The translations under genes and the position numbers were made by a program. From NCBI RefSeq assembly GCF_000971175.1, contig NZ_BBLY01000006.1, forward strand, positions 62,001 to 126,000: a stretch of DNA of 64,000 nt. Direction: 5' to 3'. This document shows positions 7,821-17,067 of this stretch, piece after piece. How positions within the stretch are numbered: the stretch's first letter is position 1; each line of letters opens with the position of its first letter. The stretch comes from Demequina pelophila. Lineage in GTDB: Bacteria > Actinomycetota > Actinomycetes > Actinomycetales > Demequinaceae. The notes beneath the pieces were generated by a model. It did no database searches. It was not told the DNA's origin and saw nothing but the letters and a program-made list of their open reading frames with translations.

Positions 7821-8330
7821 TCAGCAGTACGCGCGGCGGTGGCGCTCGACCGCGTCGAGCAGCAGCGCCTCGACGATGCGCTGGTCGGCGGGCAGCCACG
7901 GCACGTCGCGCCAGCCGCCGGGCTCGAGCCAGCGCAGGGCGTCGTGGTCCTCGAGGGGTCGGGGCTCTACCTCGGCGCCGTCCGCGCCGGGAAGAATGCG
8001 CGCCCACCACACGCGCATGACCAGCCGCTCGACGTCGGCGTCGCCCGGACGCAGCATCCACACCGGGCAGACGCAGGAGGACTCGACGCCGGCGCCGTCG
8101 TCCGGCCCCACGAGCTCCTCGCCGATCTCGATCTCGACGCCCAGCTCCTCGCGGATCTCGCGGTGCAGCGCGGCCTGGGGGTCCTCGCCCCGTTCGACCT
8201 TGCCTCCCGCGAACTCCCACAGCCCGGCGAGCGCCGACGGGGCGCTGCGCCGCGCGGCCAGCAGCCGGCGCGGCGCGTCGAGCGAGTCGGTGATCGCCGC
8301 GGCGACCACCAGGCGGGTGTTCGCGGTCAT
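7821..8330 (-). CDS. Nudix hydrolase, MutT-like
   Basis: This 169-residue protein carries a complete Nudix box, GX5EX7REUXEEXGU, starting at GGKVERGEDPQAALHREI and ending REELGV (about residues 42-65). It would hydrolyse nucleoside diphosphates linked to another moiety; MutT-type cleavage of 8-oxo-dGTP is the most likely role given the LWEFAGGKVERGE context. It is the last gene of the long minus-strand run, 13 bp downstream of gcvH. A longer upstream ATG was not needed: MTANTRLVVAAAI gives the normal first beta strand. Confidence 0.85.
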   Translation of the reverse strand: MTANTRLVVAAAITDSLDAPRRLLAARRSAPSALAGLWEFAGGKVERGEDPQAALHREIREELGVEIEIGEELVGPDDGAGVESSCVCPVWMLRPGDADVERLVMRVWWARILPGADGAEVEPRPLEDHDALRWLEPGGWRDVPWLPADQRIVEALLLDAVERHRRAYC

Positions 8331-8343
8331 GGGGTCGGTCGCG

Positions 8344-8727
8344 TCAGGCGAGGGTCGCGACGTAGGCCTCGGCGTCGAGGAGGTCGTCGGCCGTCTCCGA
8401 GAGCTCGACCTTGAAGATCCAGCCGTCGCCGTACGCGTCGGAGTTGATGGTCTCGGGCGAGGAGGTGAGGCCCTCGTTCACCGCGGTGACGGTGCCGGAC
8501 ACGGGCGAGTAGAGCTCGCTCACGGCCTTGGTCGACTCGAGCTCGCCGCACACCTCGCCCGCGGTGACGGTGTCGCCCACGGAGGGCGCCTCGACGTAGA
8601 CGATGTCGCCGAGCGCCTGCGCGGCGTGCGACGTGATGCCGACGGTGACCACGGCACCGGCGTCGGGATCGCCCGCGACCCACTCGTGCTCGGCCGAGTA
8701 CGCCAGCTCCTCAGGAACGCTTGCCAT
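8344..8727 (-). CDS. gcvH: Glycine cleavage system H protein
   Basis: This 127-residue protein is the lipoyl carrier of the glycine cleavage complex, shuttling the aminomethyl group between GcvP, GcvT and the lipoamide dehydrogenase. The lipoylation site is Lys67 in GELESTKAVSELYSPVSG. The SAEHEWV start and GWIFKVEL end are characteristic. The start at 8727 gives the normal family length; the longer open frame upstream is a shadow of gcvT. It lies 26 bp after gcvT in the same direction. Confidence 0.97.
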   Translation of the reverse strand: MASVPEELAYSAEHEWVAGDPDAGAVVTVGITSHAAQALGDIVYVEAPSVGDTVTAGEVCGELESTKAVSELYSPVSGTVTAVNEGLTSSPETINSDAYGDGWIFKVELSETADDLLDAEAYVATLA

Positions 8728-8753
8728 GGTGCACCTCTCTCGGTTCGGCGGCC

Positions 8754-9884
8754 TCAGGAGGCCCTCGTGTAGAACGGTAGCGCGACCACGGTCATGGGCT
8801 CGCGCCGTCCGCGCACATCGATGGCGACGGTGGTGCCGGGCTCCGCGAGCGCGGGCGGCACGTAGGCCATCGCGATGGGGTGGCCGAGCGTGGGCGACGG
8901 CGCGCCGGAGGTCACGCGCCCGACCTCGGCGCCGTCCTCGTCGACCACCGGATAGCCGGCCCGGGCGGCGCGGCGGCCCTCGCCCGCGAGCCCCACGAGC
9001 ACCTTCCGGGGCCCGTCCGCCTTGGCGCGCACGAGCGCGTCGCGGCCCACGAAGTCGCCCCGCGGCCGCTCCGCGGTGCCCAGGACCACGATGCGGCCCA
9101 GACCCGCCTCGTACGGCGTCGTGTCGCGGGTGAGCTCCTGGCCGTACAGCGGCATGCCGGCCTCGAGCCGCAGCGAGTCGCGTGCGGCCAGGCCGCACGG
9201 GATCAGCCCGTCCCCCTCGCCCTGGGCGAGGGCGAGGCGCCAGACGGCCGCCGCATCGTCCGCGCTCACGAAGAGCTCGAGGCCGTCTTCTCCCGTGTAT
9301 CCGGTGCGGGCGGCGACGGCGTGGATGCCGCCGTCGAGGACGATGTTGGCGAACGTGTAGTAGCGCATCGCGCGGATGTCGTCGTCGCCGCGGTGGCACA
9401 TGCGGGCGACGATGCGCTCGGCCGCCGGGCCCTGGACGGCGATGAGCGCGGTCTCGACGGACAGGTCCTCGATGCCCACATCGAAGCTGTTGCGGCGCTC
9501 GCGCAGCTCGCCGATGACGGTCGCGTGGTTGGACGCGTTGGCGACGATGACGAAGTGGTCGAGGTCGCGCCGGTAGACGATGAGGTCGTCGATCACGCCG
9601 CCCTCGGGCGTGCACATCATCGTGTACTTCGCGCCCCAGAGCTTGACGGCGGACAGGCGGCCCACCAGCGCGTGCTCGAGGAAGGCGGCCGCATCCGCGC
9701 CGCGCACCGAGATCTCGCCCATGTGGGACAGGTCGAACAGGCCGGCGGCGGTGCGCACGGCGGTGTGCTCGGCGAGGTCCCCCGAGTAGCGGACGGGCAT
9801 CTCCCATCCCGCGAAGGGGACGAGCGTCGCGCCGTGGGCGACGTGCTCGTCGTGGAGCGGGGAGCGCTGCAGGGCGTCGGTCAT
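8754..9884 (-). CDS. gcvT: Glycine cleavage system aminomethyltransferase (T protein)
   Basis: This 376-residue protein transfers the methylene group from the H protein to tetrahydrofolate, releasing ammonia. Family motifs are clear: the substrate region VPFAGWEMPVRYSG, LFDLSHMGEI, the TGYTGEDGLEL block, and the C-terminal GRVTSGAPSPTLG. The length is normal. Its ATG overlaps the stop of the upstream small membrane protein by 4 bp (ATGA), which couples it to the PFNA-like signalling cluster. gcvP is about 15 kb upstream, at the other end of that cluster. The neighbour arrangement is unusual but identification is secure. Confidence 0.97.
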   Translation of the reverse strand: MTDALQRSPLHDEHVAHGATLVPFAGWEMPVRYSGDLAEHTAVRTAAGLFDLSHMGEISVRGADAAAFLEHALVGRLSAVKLWGAKYTMMCTPEGGVIDDLIVYRRDLDHFVIVANASNHATVIGELRERRNSFDVGIEDLSVETALIAVQGPAAERIVARMCHRGDDDIRAMRYYTFANIVLDGGIHAVAARTGYTGEDGLELFVSADDAAAVWRLALAQGEGDGLIPCGLAARDSLRLEAGMPLYGQELTRDTTPYEAGLGRIVVLGTAERPRGDFVGRDALVRAKADGPRKVLVGLAGEGRRAARAGYPVVDEDGAEVGRVTSGAPSPTLGHPIAMAYVPPALAEPGTTVAIDVRGRREPMTVVALPFYTRAS

Positions 9885-10426
9885 GACGCCAGCGTAATCG
9901 CGGCGAGCACCACCCCGACCGCGACCCCGAGCAGCACGGCCACGCCCACCACCAGGCGAGCGGTGCGGCGGCGCGCGGCCGCGGCGGCACGCTGGACGCG
10001 CTCCTCGGGCGTGATGACCCGGACCCGCGGGGACGGCGCGGGGCCGACGGGATCGACATCGAGCGGCGGGGGTGGCGGCACCTGACGCACCTCGTAGGGC
10101 TCGGGCGCCGCGCCGAACATCCCCGCCGGGGGCGTCGCGGGAGCCCGGGAGGAGGTCGACCGCGCCGCCGCCTCGACGTCCTGGACGGTCGGCTCCCCGG
10201 ACTGCGTGCGCGCTCCCGGAGCGCCGTCGGCGCGCGCGGACAGCATGGTCGCGTCCGCCGCCTGGGTGACCTCCGCCGCGGCGAGGTCGCGCGTCCGGAC
10301 CACCGTCGCATCGTCCGGCGCGGACCTGGCGGATTCCGCGGTCGAATCGTCGGGGCCGTCCTCGCCGGCGCCGCCCTGTCGCGCACCGCGCGGTGAGACG
10401 GTGGTGCGGTCGTCGGGCTCGGTCAC
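9881..10426 (-). CDS. Small membrane protein with long disordered N-terminus
   Basis: I do not recognise this 181-residue protein. Its first 150 residues are rich in Ala, Pro, Thr, Ser and charged residues and look disordered, with repeated Thr-containing segments (DDATVVRT, ADATMLSA, SGEPTVQDV) that could be phosphorylation sites. A basic stretch (AAAARRRTARL) then leads into one transmembrane helix (about residues 158-178) at the extreme C-terminus, so the bulk should lie in the cytoplasm. It starts with GTG 10 bp after the PP2C gene and overlaps gcvT by 4 bp. Its place in a kinase/FHA/phosphatase cluster suggests a kinase substrate or FHA partner, but that is inference. Confidence 0.65.
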   Translation of the reverse strand: MTEPDDRTTVSPRGARQGGAGEDGPDDSTAESARSAPDDATVVRTRDLAAAEVTQAADATMLSARADGAPGARTQSGEPTVQDVEAAARSTSSRAPATPPAGMFGAAPEPYEVRQVPPPPPLDVDPVGPAPSPRVRVITPEERVQRAAAAARRRTARLVVGVAVLLGVAVGVVLAAITLAS

Positions 10427-10436
10427 GGCGCCCCCG

Positions 10437-11258
10437 TCACTCCTGCTCGGCGCGGCTCGACGGCGAGGTGAGGTCGTCGGCCTCGAAGGGGTCGTGACCC
10501 CAGACCGGCCACGGGGCGGGGTCCGCCTGCGCGTCGGTCGCCCCGGCCGAGTCCGCGACCACCACGGTCACGTTGTCGCTGGTGGCGTTGGCGAGGGCCG
10601 CATCGACGAGCGCGGCGGCCGCGGCGTGCGCGTGCGCCACCGTCGAGGCGATCGCGGCGATGCGCCGGTCCGGCACCGCGGTGGTGAGCCCGTCGCTCGC
10701 GATGACGAGGCGGCGGCCCGGCACCAGCGGCACGAGCCACGCGTCCATGCCAGGGATGTCGTCACCGATCGCGCGCGTGACGATGTTCCGGTCGGGGTGG
10801 TGCGCGGCCTCCTCGGGCGTCAGCCGGCCCGCGTCGACGAGTTCCTGCACGTGCGAGTGGTCCACGGTAACCTGCGTGAGCGCGCCACCGTCGAGCGCGT
10901 AGACGCGCGAGTCGCCCACGTTGATCACCATCCACCAGTGCGTGCCCGCCCAGCGCACGCCCACGGCGCCGGTGAGCGTGGAGCCGGCGTCGCCGCCCAG
11001 GCTCGCGGACACCCGGGCGACGCCCTCGCGGGCGCGATCCACCGCATCGGCGACCTGGTCCGGCGTGGCGGGCTCGCCGGTCGCGAGCGGCGCGAACCCC
11101 TCGACCACGGCGGCCGAGGCGGCGGCGCCGCCCACGTGCCCGCCCATGCCGTCCGCGACGATGAACACCGGCGAGTTCGCGAGCAGGCTGTCCTCGTTGC
11201 GGGCGCGACCGCCCACATGGGTCGCGCCGGCCCCGCCGAACATCGCCGCGCCGGGCAT
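10437..11258 (-). CDS. PP2C-family protein phosphatase (PFNA cluster)
   Basis: This 273-residue soluble protein is a Mg2+/Mn2+-dependent Ser/Thr phosphatase. Metal-binding and catalytic motifs are in order: RARNEDS near residue 20, VADGMGGHVGG with Asp36, NVGDSRVYAL, the VTVDHSHVQELVDAG flap region, LVIASDGLTTAV and ATSDNVTVVV. Unlike PstP it lacks a transmembrane segment and extracellular part. The start ATG at 11258 overlaps the stop of the FHA gene (TGATG). It probably reverses phosphorylation by the kinase encoded at the head of the cluster, matching the prpC gene of the bifidobacterial PFNA cluster. Confidence 0.9.
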   Translation of the reverse strand: MPGAAMFGGAGATHVGGRARNEDSLLANSPVFIVADGMGGHVGGAAASAAVVEGFAPLATGEPATPDQVADAVDRAREGVARVSASLGGDAGSTLTGAVGVRWAGTHWWMVINVGDSRVYALDGGALTQVTVDHSHVQELVDAGRLTPEEAAHHPDRNIVTRAIGDDIPGMDAWLVPLVPGRRLVIASDGLTTAVPDRRIAAIASTVAHAHAAAAALVDAALANATSDNVTVVVADSAGATDAQADPAPWPVWGHDPFEADDLTSPSSRAEQE

Positions 11259-13111
11259 CAGCCCTCCCGGCGGCGGATGCGAACCTCGACGTCGCCGAGC
11301 AGCAGCACGTCGGCGACGACGGCGCGGGTGCCGGCCTCGACGCGGCGCTCCCGCCCGTCGGCGCCGACGAGCAGCGTGCCGTTGGTCGAGCCGAGGTCCT
11401 CGACGGTCCAGCGGCCGCCCTCGAGCGAGAGGCGCGCGTGCGACTTCGAGATGGTCTTGGTGGCGTCCGAGATCTCGACGCGTCCGCCCGCCTGCGCCAC
11501 CGGACGCAGGCCGCGGCGGCCCACCACCACCGTGGCCGCGTCGAACGGGTACACGGCGCCGTCTCCGGTCACCAGCTCCCACGCCTCGCGCTGGCGCGCG
11601 GAGACCTGGGTGCGGTCGTCCAGTTCCGGGTCGTGGGCGGCCTCGGGGGACGATGCACCGGCCGCGCGGTCCTCGGCGGGCGCCTGGTCGTCGTCCTGGT
11701 GGGAGTCCCCGGCCTCGGTGTCGGGCTCGTTGTCGTCGGTGTCACGGGCGGAGCGGACGATCGAGGCCCAGAACGCGGACGCGCCGTCCTCGTCGGCCTG
11801 GGGCTCGGGCTCGGGTGCGGCATCGGGTCCGGCCTCGGGCTCCGGCTCCGGCGCATCGGCGGCCTCGTCCGCAGGCTCGGGGGCGACCTCGGGCGCGGGC
11901 TCGAGCTGGGGCTCCTCGCCGGGCTCCGGCTCCTGCTCGGCCAGCGAGTGGGCGGGGGGCACCTCGGCCACCGGTGCATCGGCGAGGGGGGATACCACGT
12001 AGGGGCTGGGCGGCGTCTCCGGGGAGGGCGCAGGCTCGGAGGGAGCGTCCTGCACCTCGTCCTCGACAGGCTCGGCCGACGCATCCGGCGCCTCGTGCTC
12101 AACGCTCTCGGCGAGAGCGTCCTGCACCTCGTCCTCGACGGACTCGGGCTCGGCCACGGGCGCGGGCGGCACGACGGGGATCGACCCGGTCCGCAGGTAC
12201 GGGGAGATGGGGCTCGCGGGCTGCTCGGGGCGGGCCGCGGGAACCGGCGGCGGGGAGGCGGCGCCGCCCTGCATGTAGGGCGACAGCGGGACCTCGGCGG
12301 TGAGCGGAGCCGGCCGCTCGGGGGCCGCGGGCGGGGCGTCCGCGTCAACGGCGTCGTCGGCCGGCGCATCGCCCTCGTCAGCGCCGGCGGGGCGCAGCGA
12401 GGCGCGCGACGGCACGATCGGCGCGGCGCCCAGGAAGGGCGTGGCGGGCGCGGCCTCGCTCACGCGGGGCACCTCGGCGGTCGGGTCCGGCGACTCGGGC
12501 ACGGCCGGCGACTCGGCCGCGGGGGCCTCCTCTGCGGCCTCCTGAGGCTCCGGGGAATCGTCCACCGGGGCGGGCGCGACGACGGGGATCTGGCCCGTGC
12601 GCAACGGCGCGCGCTCGACCAGCGGCGCCGGCACGGGAGCGGAGGAGTGGCCGCTGGGGGCAAAGCGCGAGCTCCAGCCCACGAGCGAGGCCCAGATGAC
12701 GGGCACGAGCGCCGCCACCACCACGAGGCCGCCGGGCAGCGCGTGGTCGAGCCCCAGGCGGTGGGTGTGGACGATCCACAGGATCCAGGCGACCAACGCG
12801 GCGACGGCGTAGACCGCCGCGGCCCCGACGACGAGCAGGCTCGCGCCGTCGCCCAGCTGGTCGCGCGTCGCGAAGGCCGCGACCATGGCCACGAGCCCGA
12901 GCGCCTCGAAGGTGCGCGCGACCGCCGTGGCGCCCACGCCGGACTGCGTGACGCGTGCCATCTGGACCCAGCGCGCGATGGGCACCCAGGCGCTGCCGGG
13001 GTTCCCGCCCACGCGACGGTAGACCGCCCCGAGCGCGAGCGCCATCCACACGTAGGCGACCCCTACGACGGCGGCGGTGAGCCCGCCCTGCACCAGCACC
13101 TGCGTGGTCAT
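11258..13111 (-). CDS. Membrane protein with C-terminal FHA domain
   Basis: This 617-residue protein has about four transmembrane helices in its first 150 residues, then some 350 residues of acidic, Pro/Glu/Ala-rich linker, then an FHA domain at about 515-617. The FHA signatures GRRG, SKSHARL and DLGSTNGTLL are present, so it should bind phosphothreonine peptides. The linker contains several near-identical segments (SPYMQGG, SPYLRTGSIPVV, LRTGQIPVV), suggesting repeat expansion and possible kinase target sites. It follows the transglutaminase-like gene by 39 bp and overlaps the phosphatase gene. It probably recruits phosphorylated partners at the membrane. Confidence 0.85.
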   Translation of the reverse strand: MTTQVLVQGGLTAAVVGVAYVWMALALGAVYRRVGGNPGSAWVPIARWVQMARVTQSGVGATAVARTFEALGLVAMVAAFATRDQLGDGASLLVVGAAAVYAVAALVAWILWIVHTHRLGLDHALPGGLVVVAALVPVIWASLVGWSSRFAPSGHSSAPVPAPLVERAPLRTGQIPVVAPAPVDDSPEPQEAAEEAPAAESPAVPESPDPTAEVPRVSEAAPATPFLGAAPIVPSRASLRPAGADEGDAPADDAVDADAPPAAPERPAPLTAEVPLSPYMQGGAASPPPVPAARPEQPASPISPYLRTGSIPVVPPAPVAEPESVEDEVQDALAESVEHEAPDASAEPVEDEVQDAPSEPAPSPETPPSPYVVSPLADAPVAEVPPAHSLAEQEPEPGEEPQLEPAPEVAPEPADEAADAPEPEPEAGPDAAPEPEPQADEDGASAFWASIVRSARDTDDNEPDTEAGDSHQDDDQAPAEDRAAGASSPEAAHDPELDDRTQVSARQREAWELVTGDGAVYPFDAATVVVGRRGLRPVAQAGGRVEISDATKTISKSHARLSLEGGRWTVEDLGSTNGTLLVGADGRERRVEAGTRAVVADVLLLGDVEVRIRRREG

Positions 13112-13150
13112 TCCCTCGCCCTGTTCCTTCCGTTCGTCGGCGCCCGAGCG

Positions 13151-15700
13151 CTAGCGGCGCCCCGGACGCGCCGGGCTGCTCTCCATCGTGGTCCTCGCGG
13201 CCGTCCACCGCCGCGCGGGCCGGTCCGCGGACGCGACCCGCGGCTCGCGCGGCAACCGGCGCGCCCGCCCCGTGAGGGACCGCACCGAGAGTCTCGCGCC
13301 GAGCCTACGCCAGAAGCCCATCCCCGCCAGCACCTCCGCGCGATCGGCGGCGAGCAGCGCCCATGCCTCGTCCGGATCGCCCGCTTCGCACCCCGCCGTG
13401 GAGAAGGTGGCCCGGTCCGCGAGCGCGGCGAGCCGCACGCCGTGGGTGGTGCCGTAGGCCACGGCCGCCTCCTGGCGGGTCGCCAGAGGCCGCGCGGCCA
13501 GCCCGGCGTCGACCGCCAGGTCGAGGTACTCGTCCCAGCCGCCCTCGACGCGCGCGGTGGTGGTGCCGCGCCGGCGCCGGCGCGCGCGGCGGACGGCCTT
13601 GGCCGCGACGATCGCGAGGAGCGGCACCAGGAGCAGCGCCAGCGAGGCGCCGGCCGCCCGCGCCACGCGACGCGCGACGCTCACCTCCGCGACGGCGCCC
13701 GTCGCGTCGTCGGCCACCGCCTCCTCTCCCGCGCTGCGCCCCTCGAGGGCCGCCGTGGCACCGATCTCGTCGGCCTGGCGCGGGTTGGTCGCGGTGGGGT
13801 ACTCGGGGTCGCGGTTGTCCGAGGCGAGCGGGGTGATGGGCTCCTCGTGCTGCGGCGTCACGTCGACCGCGATCCACTCGCCGGACGCGGCCCGCACCTC
13901 GACCCACGCGCTCAGGTGGCGGCCACGGCACACGCCGTCCTCGCACGGTGCGGGGGTCCAGCCCTGGGGATCGGTGTCGGCCAGCCGCACCCCGAGGACC
14001 ACGCGCGACGGGAAGCCCAGGTGGGAGGCGACGAGCGCGACGGCCGCCGCGAACTGCTCGTCGTCGCCCGCGGCCGCCACGAGGGAACCGTCGCCGGCGC
14101 TCTGCGTCTCGCGCTCCACCAGCGCGGTGAAGAGCCGGTCGAGGCGGTCGTAGGAGTGGCCGGCCGCGGAAGGGTGGAAGGCGTAGCCGGGCAGATCGGT
14201 GGCCCACGCGGAGGCCTGGTCCGCGGTGAGCGCGTGCGAGAGGTACCCGCGCGAGCGCAGCGCCTCGACCAGCCGCGCGAGGCCGGCGCCGTCGGAGGTC
14301 ACACCCTGGGCGTCCACCCACTCGACGAGCGACGGCGGGAGCAGCTCCTCGGGGACGGACGCCACCCCGGGTGCGGCACCGGCCTCGGCGAGCGTCCCGG
14401 TCGTGCCGGCACCGCGCGCGACCACCACGTCGCCGGCGACCAGGCCCCCGTCGACGGTGGTGACGCCGGTCGCGGTGTCCGCGACGTAGTAGAACGAATC
14501 CTCGAGCACGTCGGCACGCCCACCCGCGAACTCCGCGTCGCCCAGCGCGCCCGGAAGCGGCACCCACAGCCCGGTGAGCCCCTCGATCGTGATCCGAACC
14601 GTACTGGCGGACGATGCACCGGGCAGCGCGGTGGGCAGGCGCCGGTAGCGCAGCGGGGCGACGCCGGTGGGAGCGGTGGCGGAGTACGTGTCGCCGTCGA
14701 AGAAGGGCAGCGTCGCCAGGCGGATGCGGTCGACCCCTCCCGCCGCGTCGTCCGCCGCGCCGTCCTCGATCTCGACGGTGAACAGCGGCGCGTCGTACGC
14801 GCCCTCCGCGAAGGCCGCCCGGTAGGACGCGAGCGGCGTGACCGAGGAGTCGACGGCGAGCCGCGGCTCGATCGCGGTCCGGGCGACCTCGCGCTCCTGC
14901 TCCGCGGCCACCGGCGTCGCGACGGCGAGCGCCGCGATGACGCTCGCGCTCACGAGCGCGGTGGCCGTGAGCACGGTGCCGAGCGCGCGGACGGGGGCGC
15001 GCTCGACCTTGACCTCGGCCTCGAAGGCCGCCCGCAGCGCCTGGCGGCGGGCGTCGGAGACGCGCCACACGAACCAGGCGAGCGCGATGCCCAGCGCGAC
15101 CAGGCCCACGACGAACTCGCGGGTGAGCACCCCGCCCAGGGGCTCCGCGCCGCGCTCCGCCCCACGGGAGGCCGGCCCGACCGCGATCGCCAGGGCGACC
15201 AGGCCCGCGCCGGGGACCGCGGCCCAGGGCCAGCGCCGGTGCGGGAAGGCGCCGATCCACATCGAGCCGATCCACACCATGGCGAACGTGGCGGCCACGA
15301 AGGCGGCGAGCGGCGGCACGAGCGTCGCGCCGTACTCCCCCACCGGCACGGGGAGCGTGACCAGCTCCTTCCAGCCCGTGACGGGCGCCCTCACCACGTC
15401 GAGCGCGGCCTGCGCCAGGCCGACGGCGCCGTGCCAGGCCGACGGCACGGCGAGCGCGAACGCGACCGCCGCGTAGAGCAGCGCCGCGAGGGCGAGCCCG
15501 AGCCCCAGGCGCCGGCGCAGCGCCCGCGCCGCGACCGCGGCGAGGATCCCCGCAGCGGCCCCGGCGGTCGCGACCAGGTCGAAGCGCACGGTGCCGTACA
15601 CGGGTCGCAGCGCCCACCACGCGGCGGCGGCCATGCCCAGCGCGAACAGCGCGGCGCCGACGACGAGCGCGGGCCGGGAGGCGGGCGGGCGGGCGGCCAT
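13151..15700 (-). CDS. Transglutaminase-like membrane protein lacking the catalytic Cys
   Basis: This 849-residue protein has a cluster of N-terminal membrane helices (residues 10-240), an extracytoplasmic region, a transglutaminase-like domain near 500-620, one more helix near 660-690, and a soluble C-terminal part (DUF4129-like position). The family fold is clear from FAAAVALVASHLGFPSRVVLGVRL, HLSAWVEV and WIAVDVTPQ. His595 and Asp613 are at the positions of the catalytic His and Asp. The expected Cys (CEQFA in active relatives) is Asp547 in GDDEQFAAA, so it is probably not an active transglutaminase. It overlaps the DUF58 gene by 4 bp (ATGA) and corresponds to tgm of the PFNA cluster. Confidence 0.85.
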   Translation of the reverse strand: MAARPPASRPALVVGAALFALGMAAAAWWALRPVYGTVRFDLVATAGAAAGILAAVAARALRRRLGLGLALAALLYAAVAFALAVPSAWHGAVGLAQAALDVVRAPVTGWKELVTLPVPVGEYGATLVPPLAAFVAATFAMVWIGSMWIGAFPHRRWPWAAVPGAGLVALAIAVGPASRGAERGAEPLGGVLTREFVVGLVALGIALAWFVWRVSDARRQALRAAFEAEVKVERAPVRALGTVLTATALVSASVIAALAVATPVAAEQEREVARTAIEPRLAVDSSVTPLASYRAAFAEGAYDAPLFTVEIEDGAADDAAGGVDRIRLATLPFFDGDTYSATAPTGVAPLRYRRLPTALPGASSASTVRITIEGLTGLWVPLPGALGDAEFAGGRADVLEDSFYYVADTATGVTTVDGGLVAGDVVVARGAGTTGTLAEAGAAPGVASVPEELLPPSLVEWVDAQGVTSDGAGLARLVEALRSRGYLSHALTADQASAWATDLPGYAFHPSAAGHSYDRLDRLFTALVERETQSAGDGSLVAAAGDDEQFAAAVALVASHLGFPSRVVLGVRLADTDPQGWTPAPCEDGVCRGRHLSAWVEVRAASGEWIAVDVTPQHEEPITPLASDNRDPEYPTATNPRQADEIGATAALEGRSAGEEAVADDATGAVAEVSVARRVARAAGASLALLLVPLLAIVAAKAVRRARRRRRGTTTARVEGGWDEYLDLAVDAGLAARPLATRQEAAVAYGTTHGVRLAALADRATFSTAGCEAGDPDEAWALLAADRAEVLAGMGFWRRLGARLSVRSLTGRARRLPREPRVASADRPARRWTAARTTMESSPARPGRR

Positions 15701-17067
15701 CAGCGGCGCACCCCCCGGGCGAGCAGGTGGCGGAGATCGTCGAGCATGCCCAGGGTGACCACCTGCATCGTCCCCAGGGCGTGGGTGCCCGGCTCGGCCT
15801 CGAGGTCGCACACGAGGGTCGCGACGGAGACATCGTCGGGCATGTGGAGGGCGGCCGACCGGGCGGCCGCGAGCGGCTGGCGGGCGCCGGTCGCGAGGAA
15901 GACGAGCGAGGTCGCGCCGCCGCGCTCCGCGAGCATGCGGGTGACGTCGCCGAGCGGCGCGACCGCCGGGGCCGCCTCCACCCCGGACAGGTCGTCGAGC
16001 AGCGCGCGCGGGGTCACCGTGCGCAGGCTGCGCACGGACCGCATGGTGGCGCGGGCGAACTCCGGGACCGCACCGCCGATCACCACCTCGACCTCGCGGC
16101 CGTCGCGCCGCGCGCGCACCGCGAGGGAGGCGACCGCGGAGACGGCCATCTCGAATTCGGCCTCGTGCGCGTAGGAGGCGGCGTCGACGTCGAGCACAAT
16201 CGACACCACGGACCGCCGCGTCTGCTCGAACTGGCGCACCATGAGGGTGCCCGTGCGCGCCGTCGACCTCCAGTGGATGTGGCGCAGCGGGTCGCCGCGC
16301 TCGTACTCGCGCACCGCGTGGAAGGAGATGTCCTCGCTGGTGAGCGTGCGGGCCGCGCGGCCCTCGAGGTCGCGCACGAAGCCCAGCGACGTGCTGGGCA
16401 CGTCGACGGTGCGCGGGTGCACGTAGAGCGTGCGCACCTCCGCCCAGTGGAAGCGGCGATGGAGCAGGCGCAGCGGGTCGGAGCGGGTGGTGGTGGCGGG
16501 GCCCACGTCGATGATCCCGCGGCGCAGCCCGGGGATCACCACGCGCGTGCGGTGCTCGGCCCCGCCGCGCAGCAGCGGCACCGGAAGGTCGACCAGGCCC
16601 GGGCCCACGGGCAGCTCGATCCGGCCGGGCAGCGCCACGGCGGTGCCCACGTTGCGCACCACCACCTGCGCGGCGGACTCCGCGCCGGCGACGATCGCGT
16701 CCCGCTCGAGCGCGAAGTCCACGTCGTAGGCGGCGCGACCCAGGAGGAACGGCACCGCGAGCACGAGCAGCGCGCCCGCCGCGAGGCCGGAGACCAGCAG
16801 CTCGTCCCAGCCCCACGCGAGTCCGGCGGCGACGCCCAGCACGGCCCAGACGGCGGCGAGCCAGCCGGTGGGCGTGACCGTGCGGCGCACGGCCCGCGTG
16901 CCCCGGACGATCCCGACGCGGGCGCGCTGCGCCCACGCCGCGGCGGCCAGCTCCGCGCGGATGCGCACCCCGCGGCGGCGGCCGGCCACCTCGGTGCGGG
17001 TGCGCATGCCGGTCGCGGCCGTCACCCCGCTGCGGGTGCGGCCGGACAGCGCGGAGGGCTCGGTCAC
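15700..17067 (-). CDS. DUF58 domain protein
   Basis: This 455-residue protein has two membrane helices near residues 55-95, then a beta-rich stretch, then the DUF58 block around [27 protein letters not shown] (about residues 260-285) followed by a von Willebrand A-like region ([10 protein letters not shown]). DUF58 proteins almost always pair with MoxR ATPases and are thought to act in assembly or maturation of surface proteins. The GTG start overlaps the MoxR stop by 4 bp (GTGA). It matches duf58 of the PFNA cluster. Confidence 0.88.
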   Translation of the reverse strand: MTEPSALSGRTRSGVTAATGMRTRTEVAGRRRGVRIRAELAAAAWAQRARVGIVRGTRAVRRTVTPTGWLAAVWAVLGVAAGLAWGWDELLVSGLAAGALLVLAVPFLLGRAAYDVDFALERDAIVAGAESAAQVVVRNVGTAVALPGRIELPVGPGLVDLPVPLLRGGAEHRTRVVIPGLRRGIIDVGPATTTRSDPLRLLHRRFHWAEVRTLYVHPRTVDVPSTSLGFVRDLEGRAARTLTSEDISFHAVREYERGDPLRHIHWRSTARTGTLMVRQFEQTRRSVVSIVLDVDAASYAHEAEFEMAVSAVASLAVRARRDGREVEVVIGGAVPEFARATMRSVRSLRTVTPRALLDDLSGVEAAPAVAPLGDVTRMLAERGGATSLVFLATGARQPLAAARSAALHMPDDVSVATLVCDLEAEPGTHALGTMQVVTLGMLDDLRHLLARGVRR

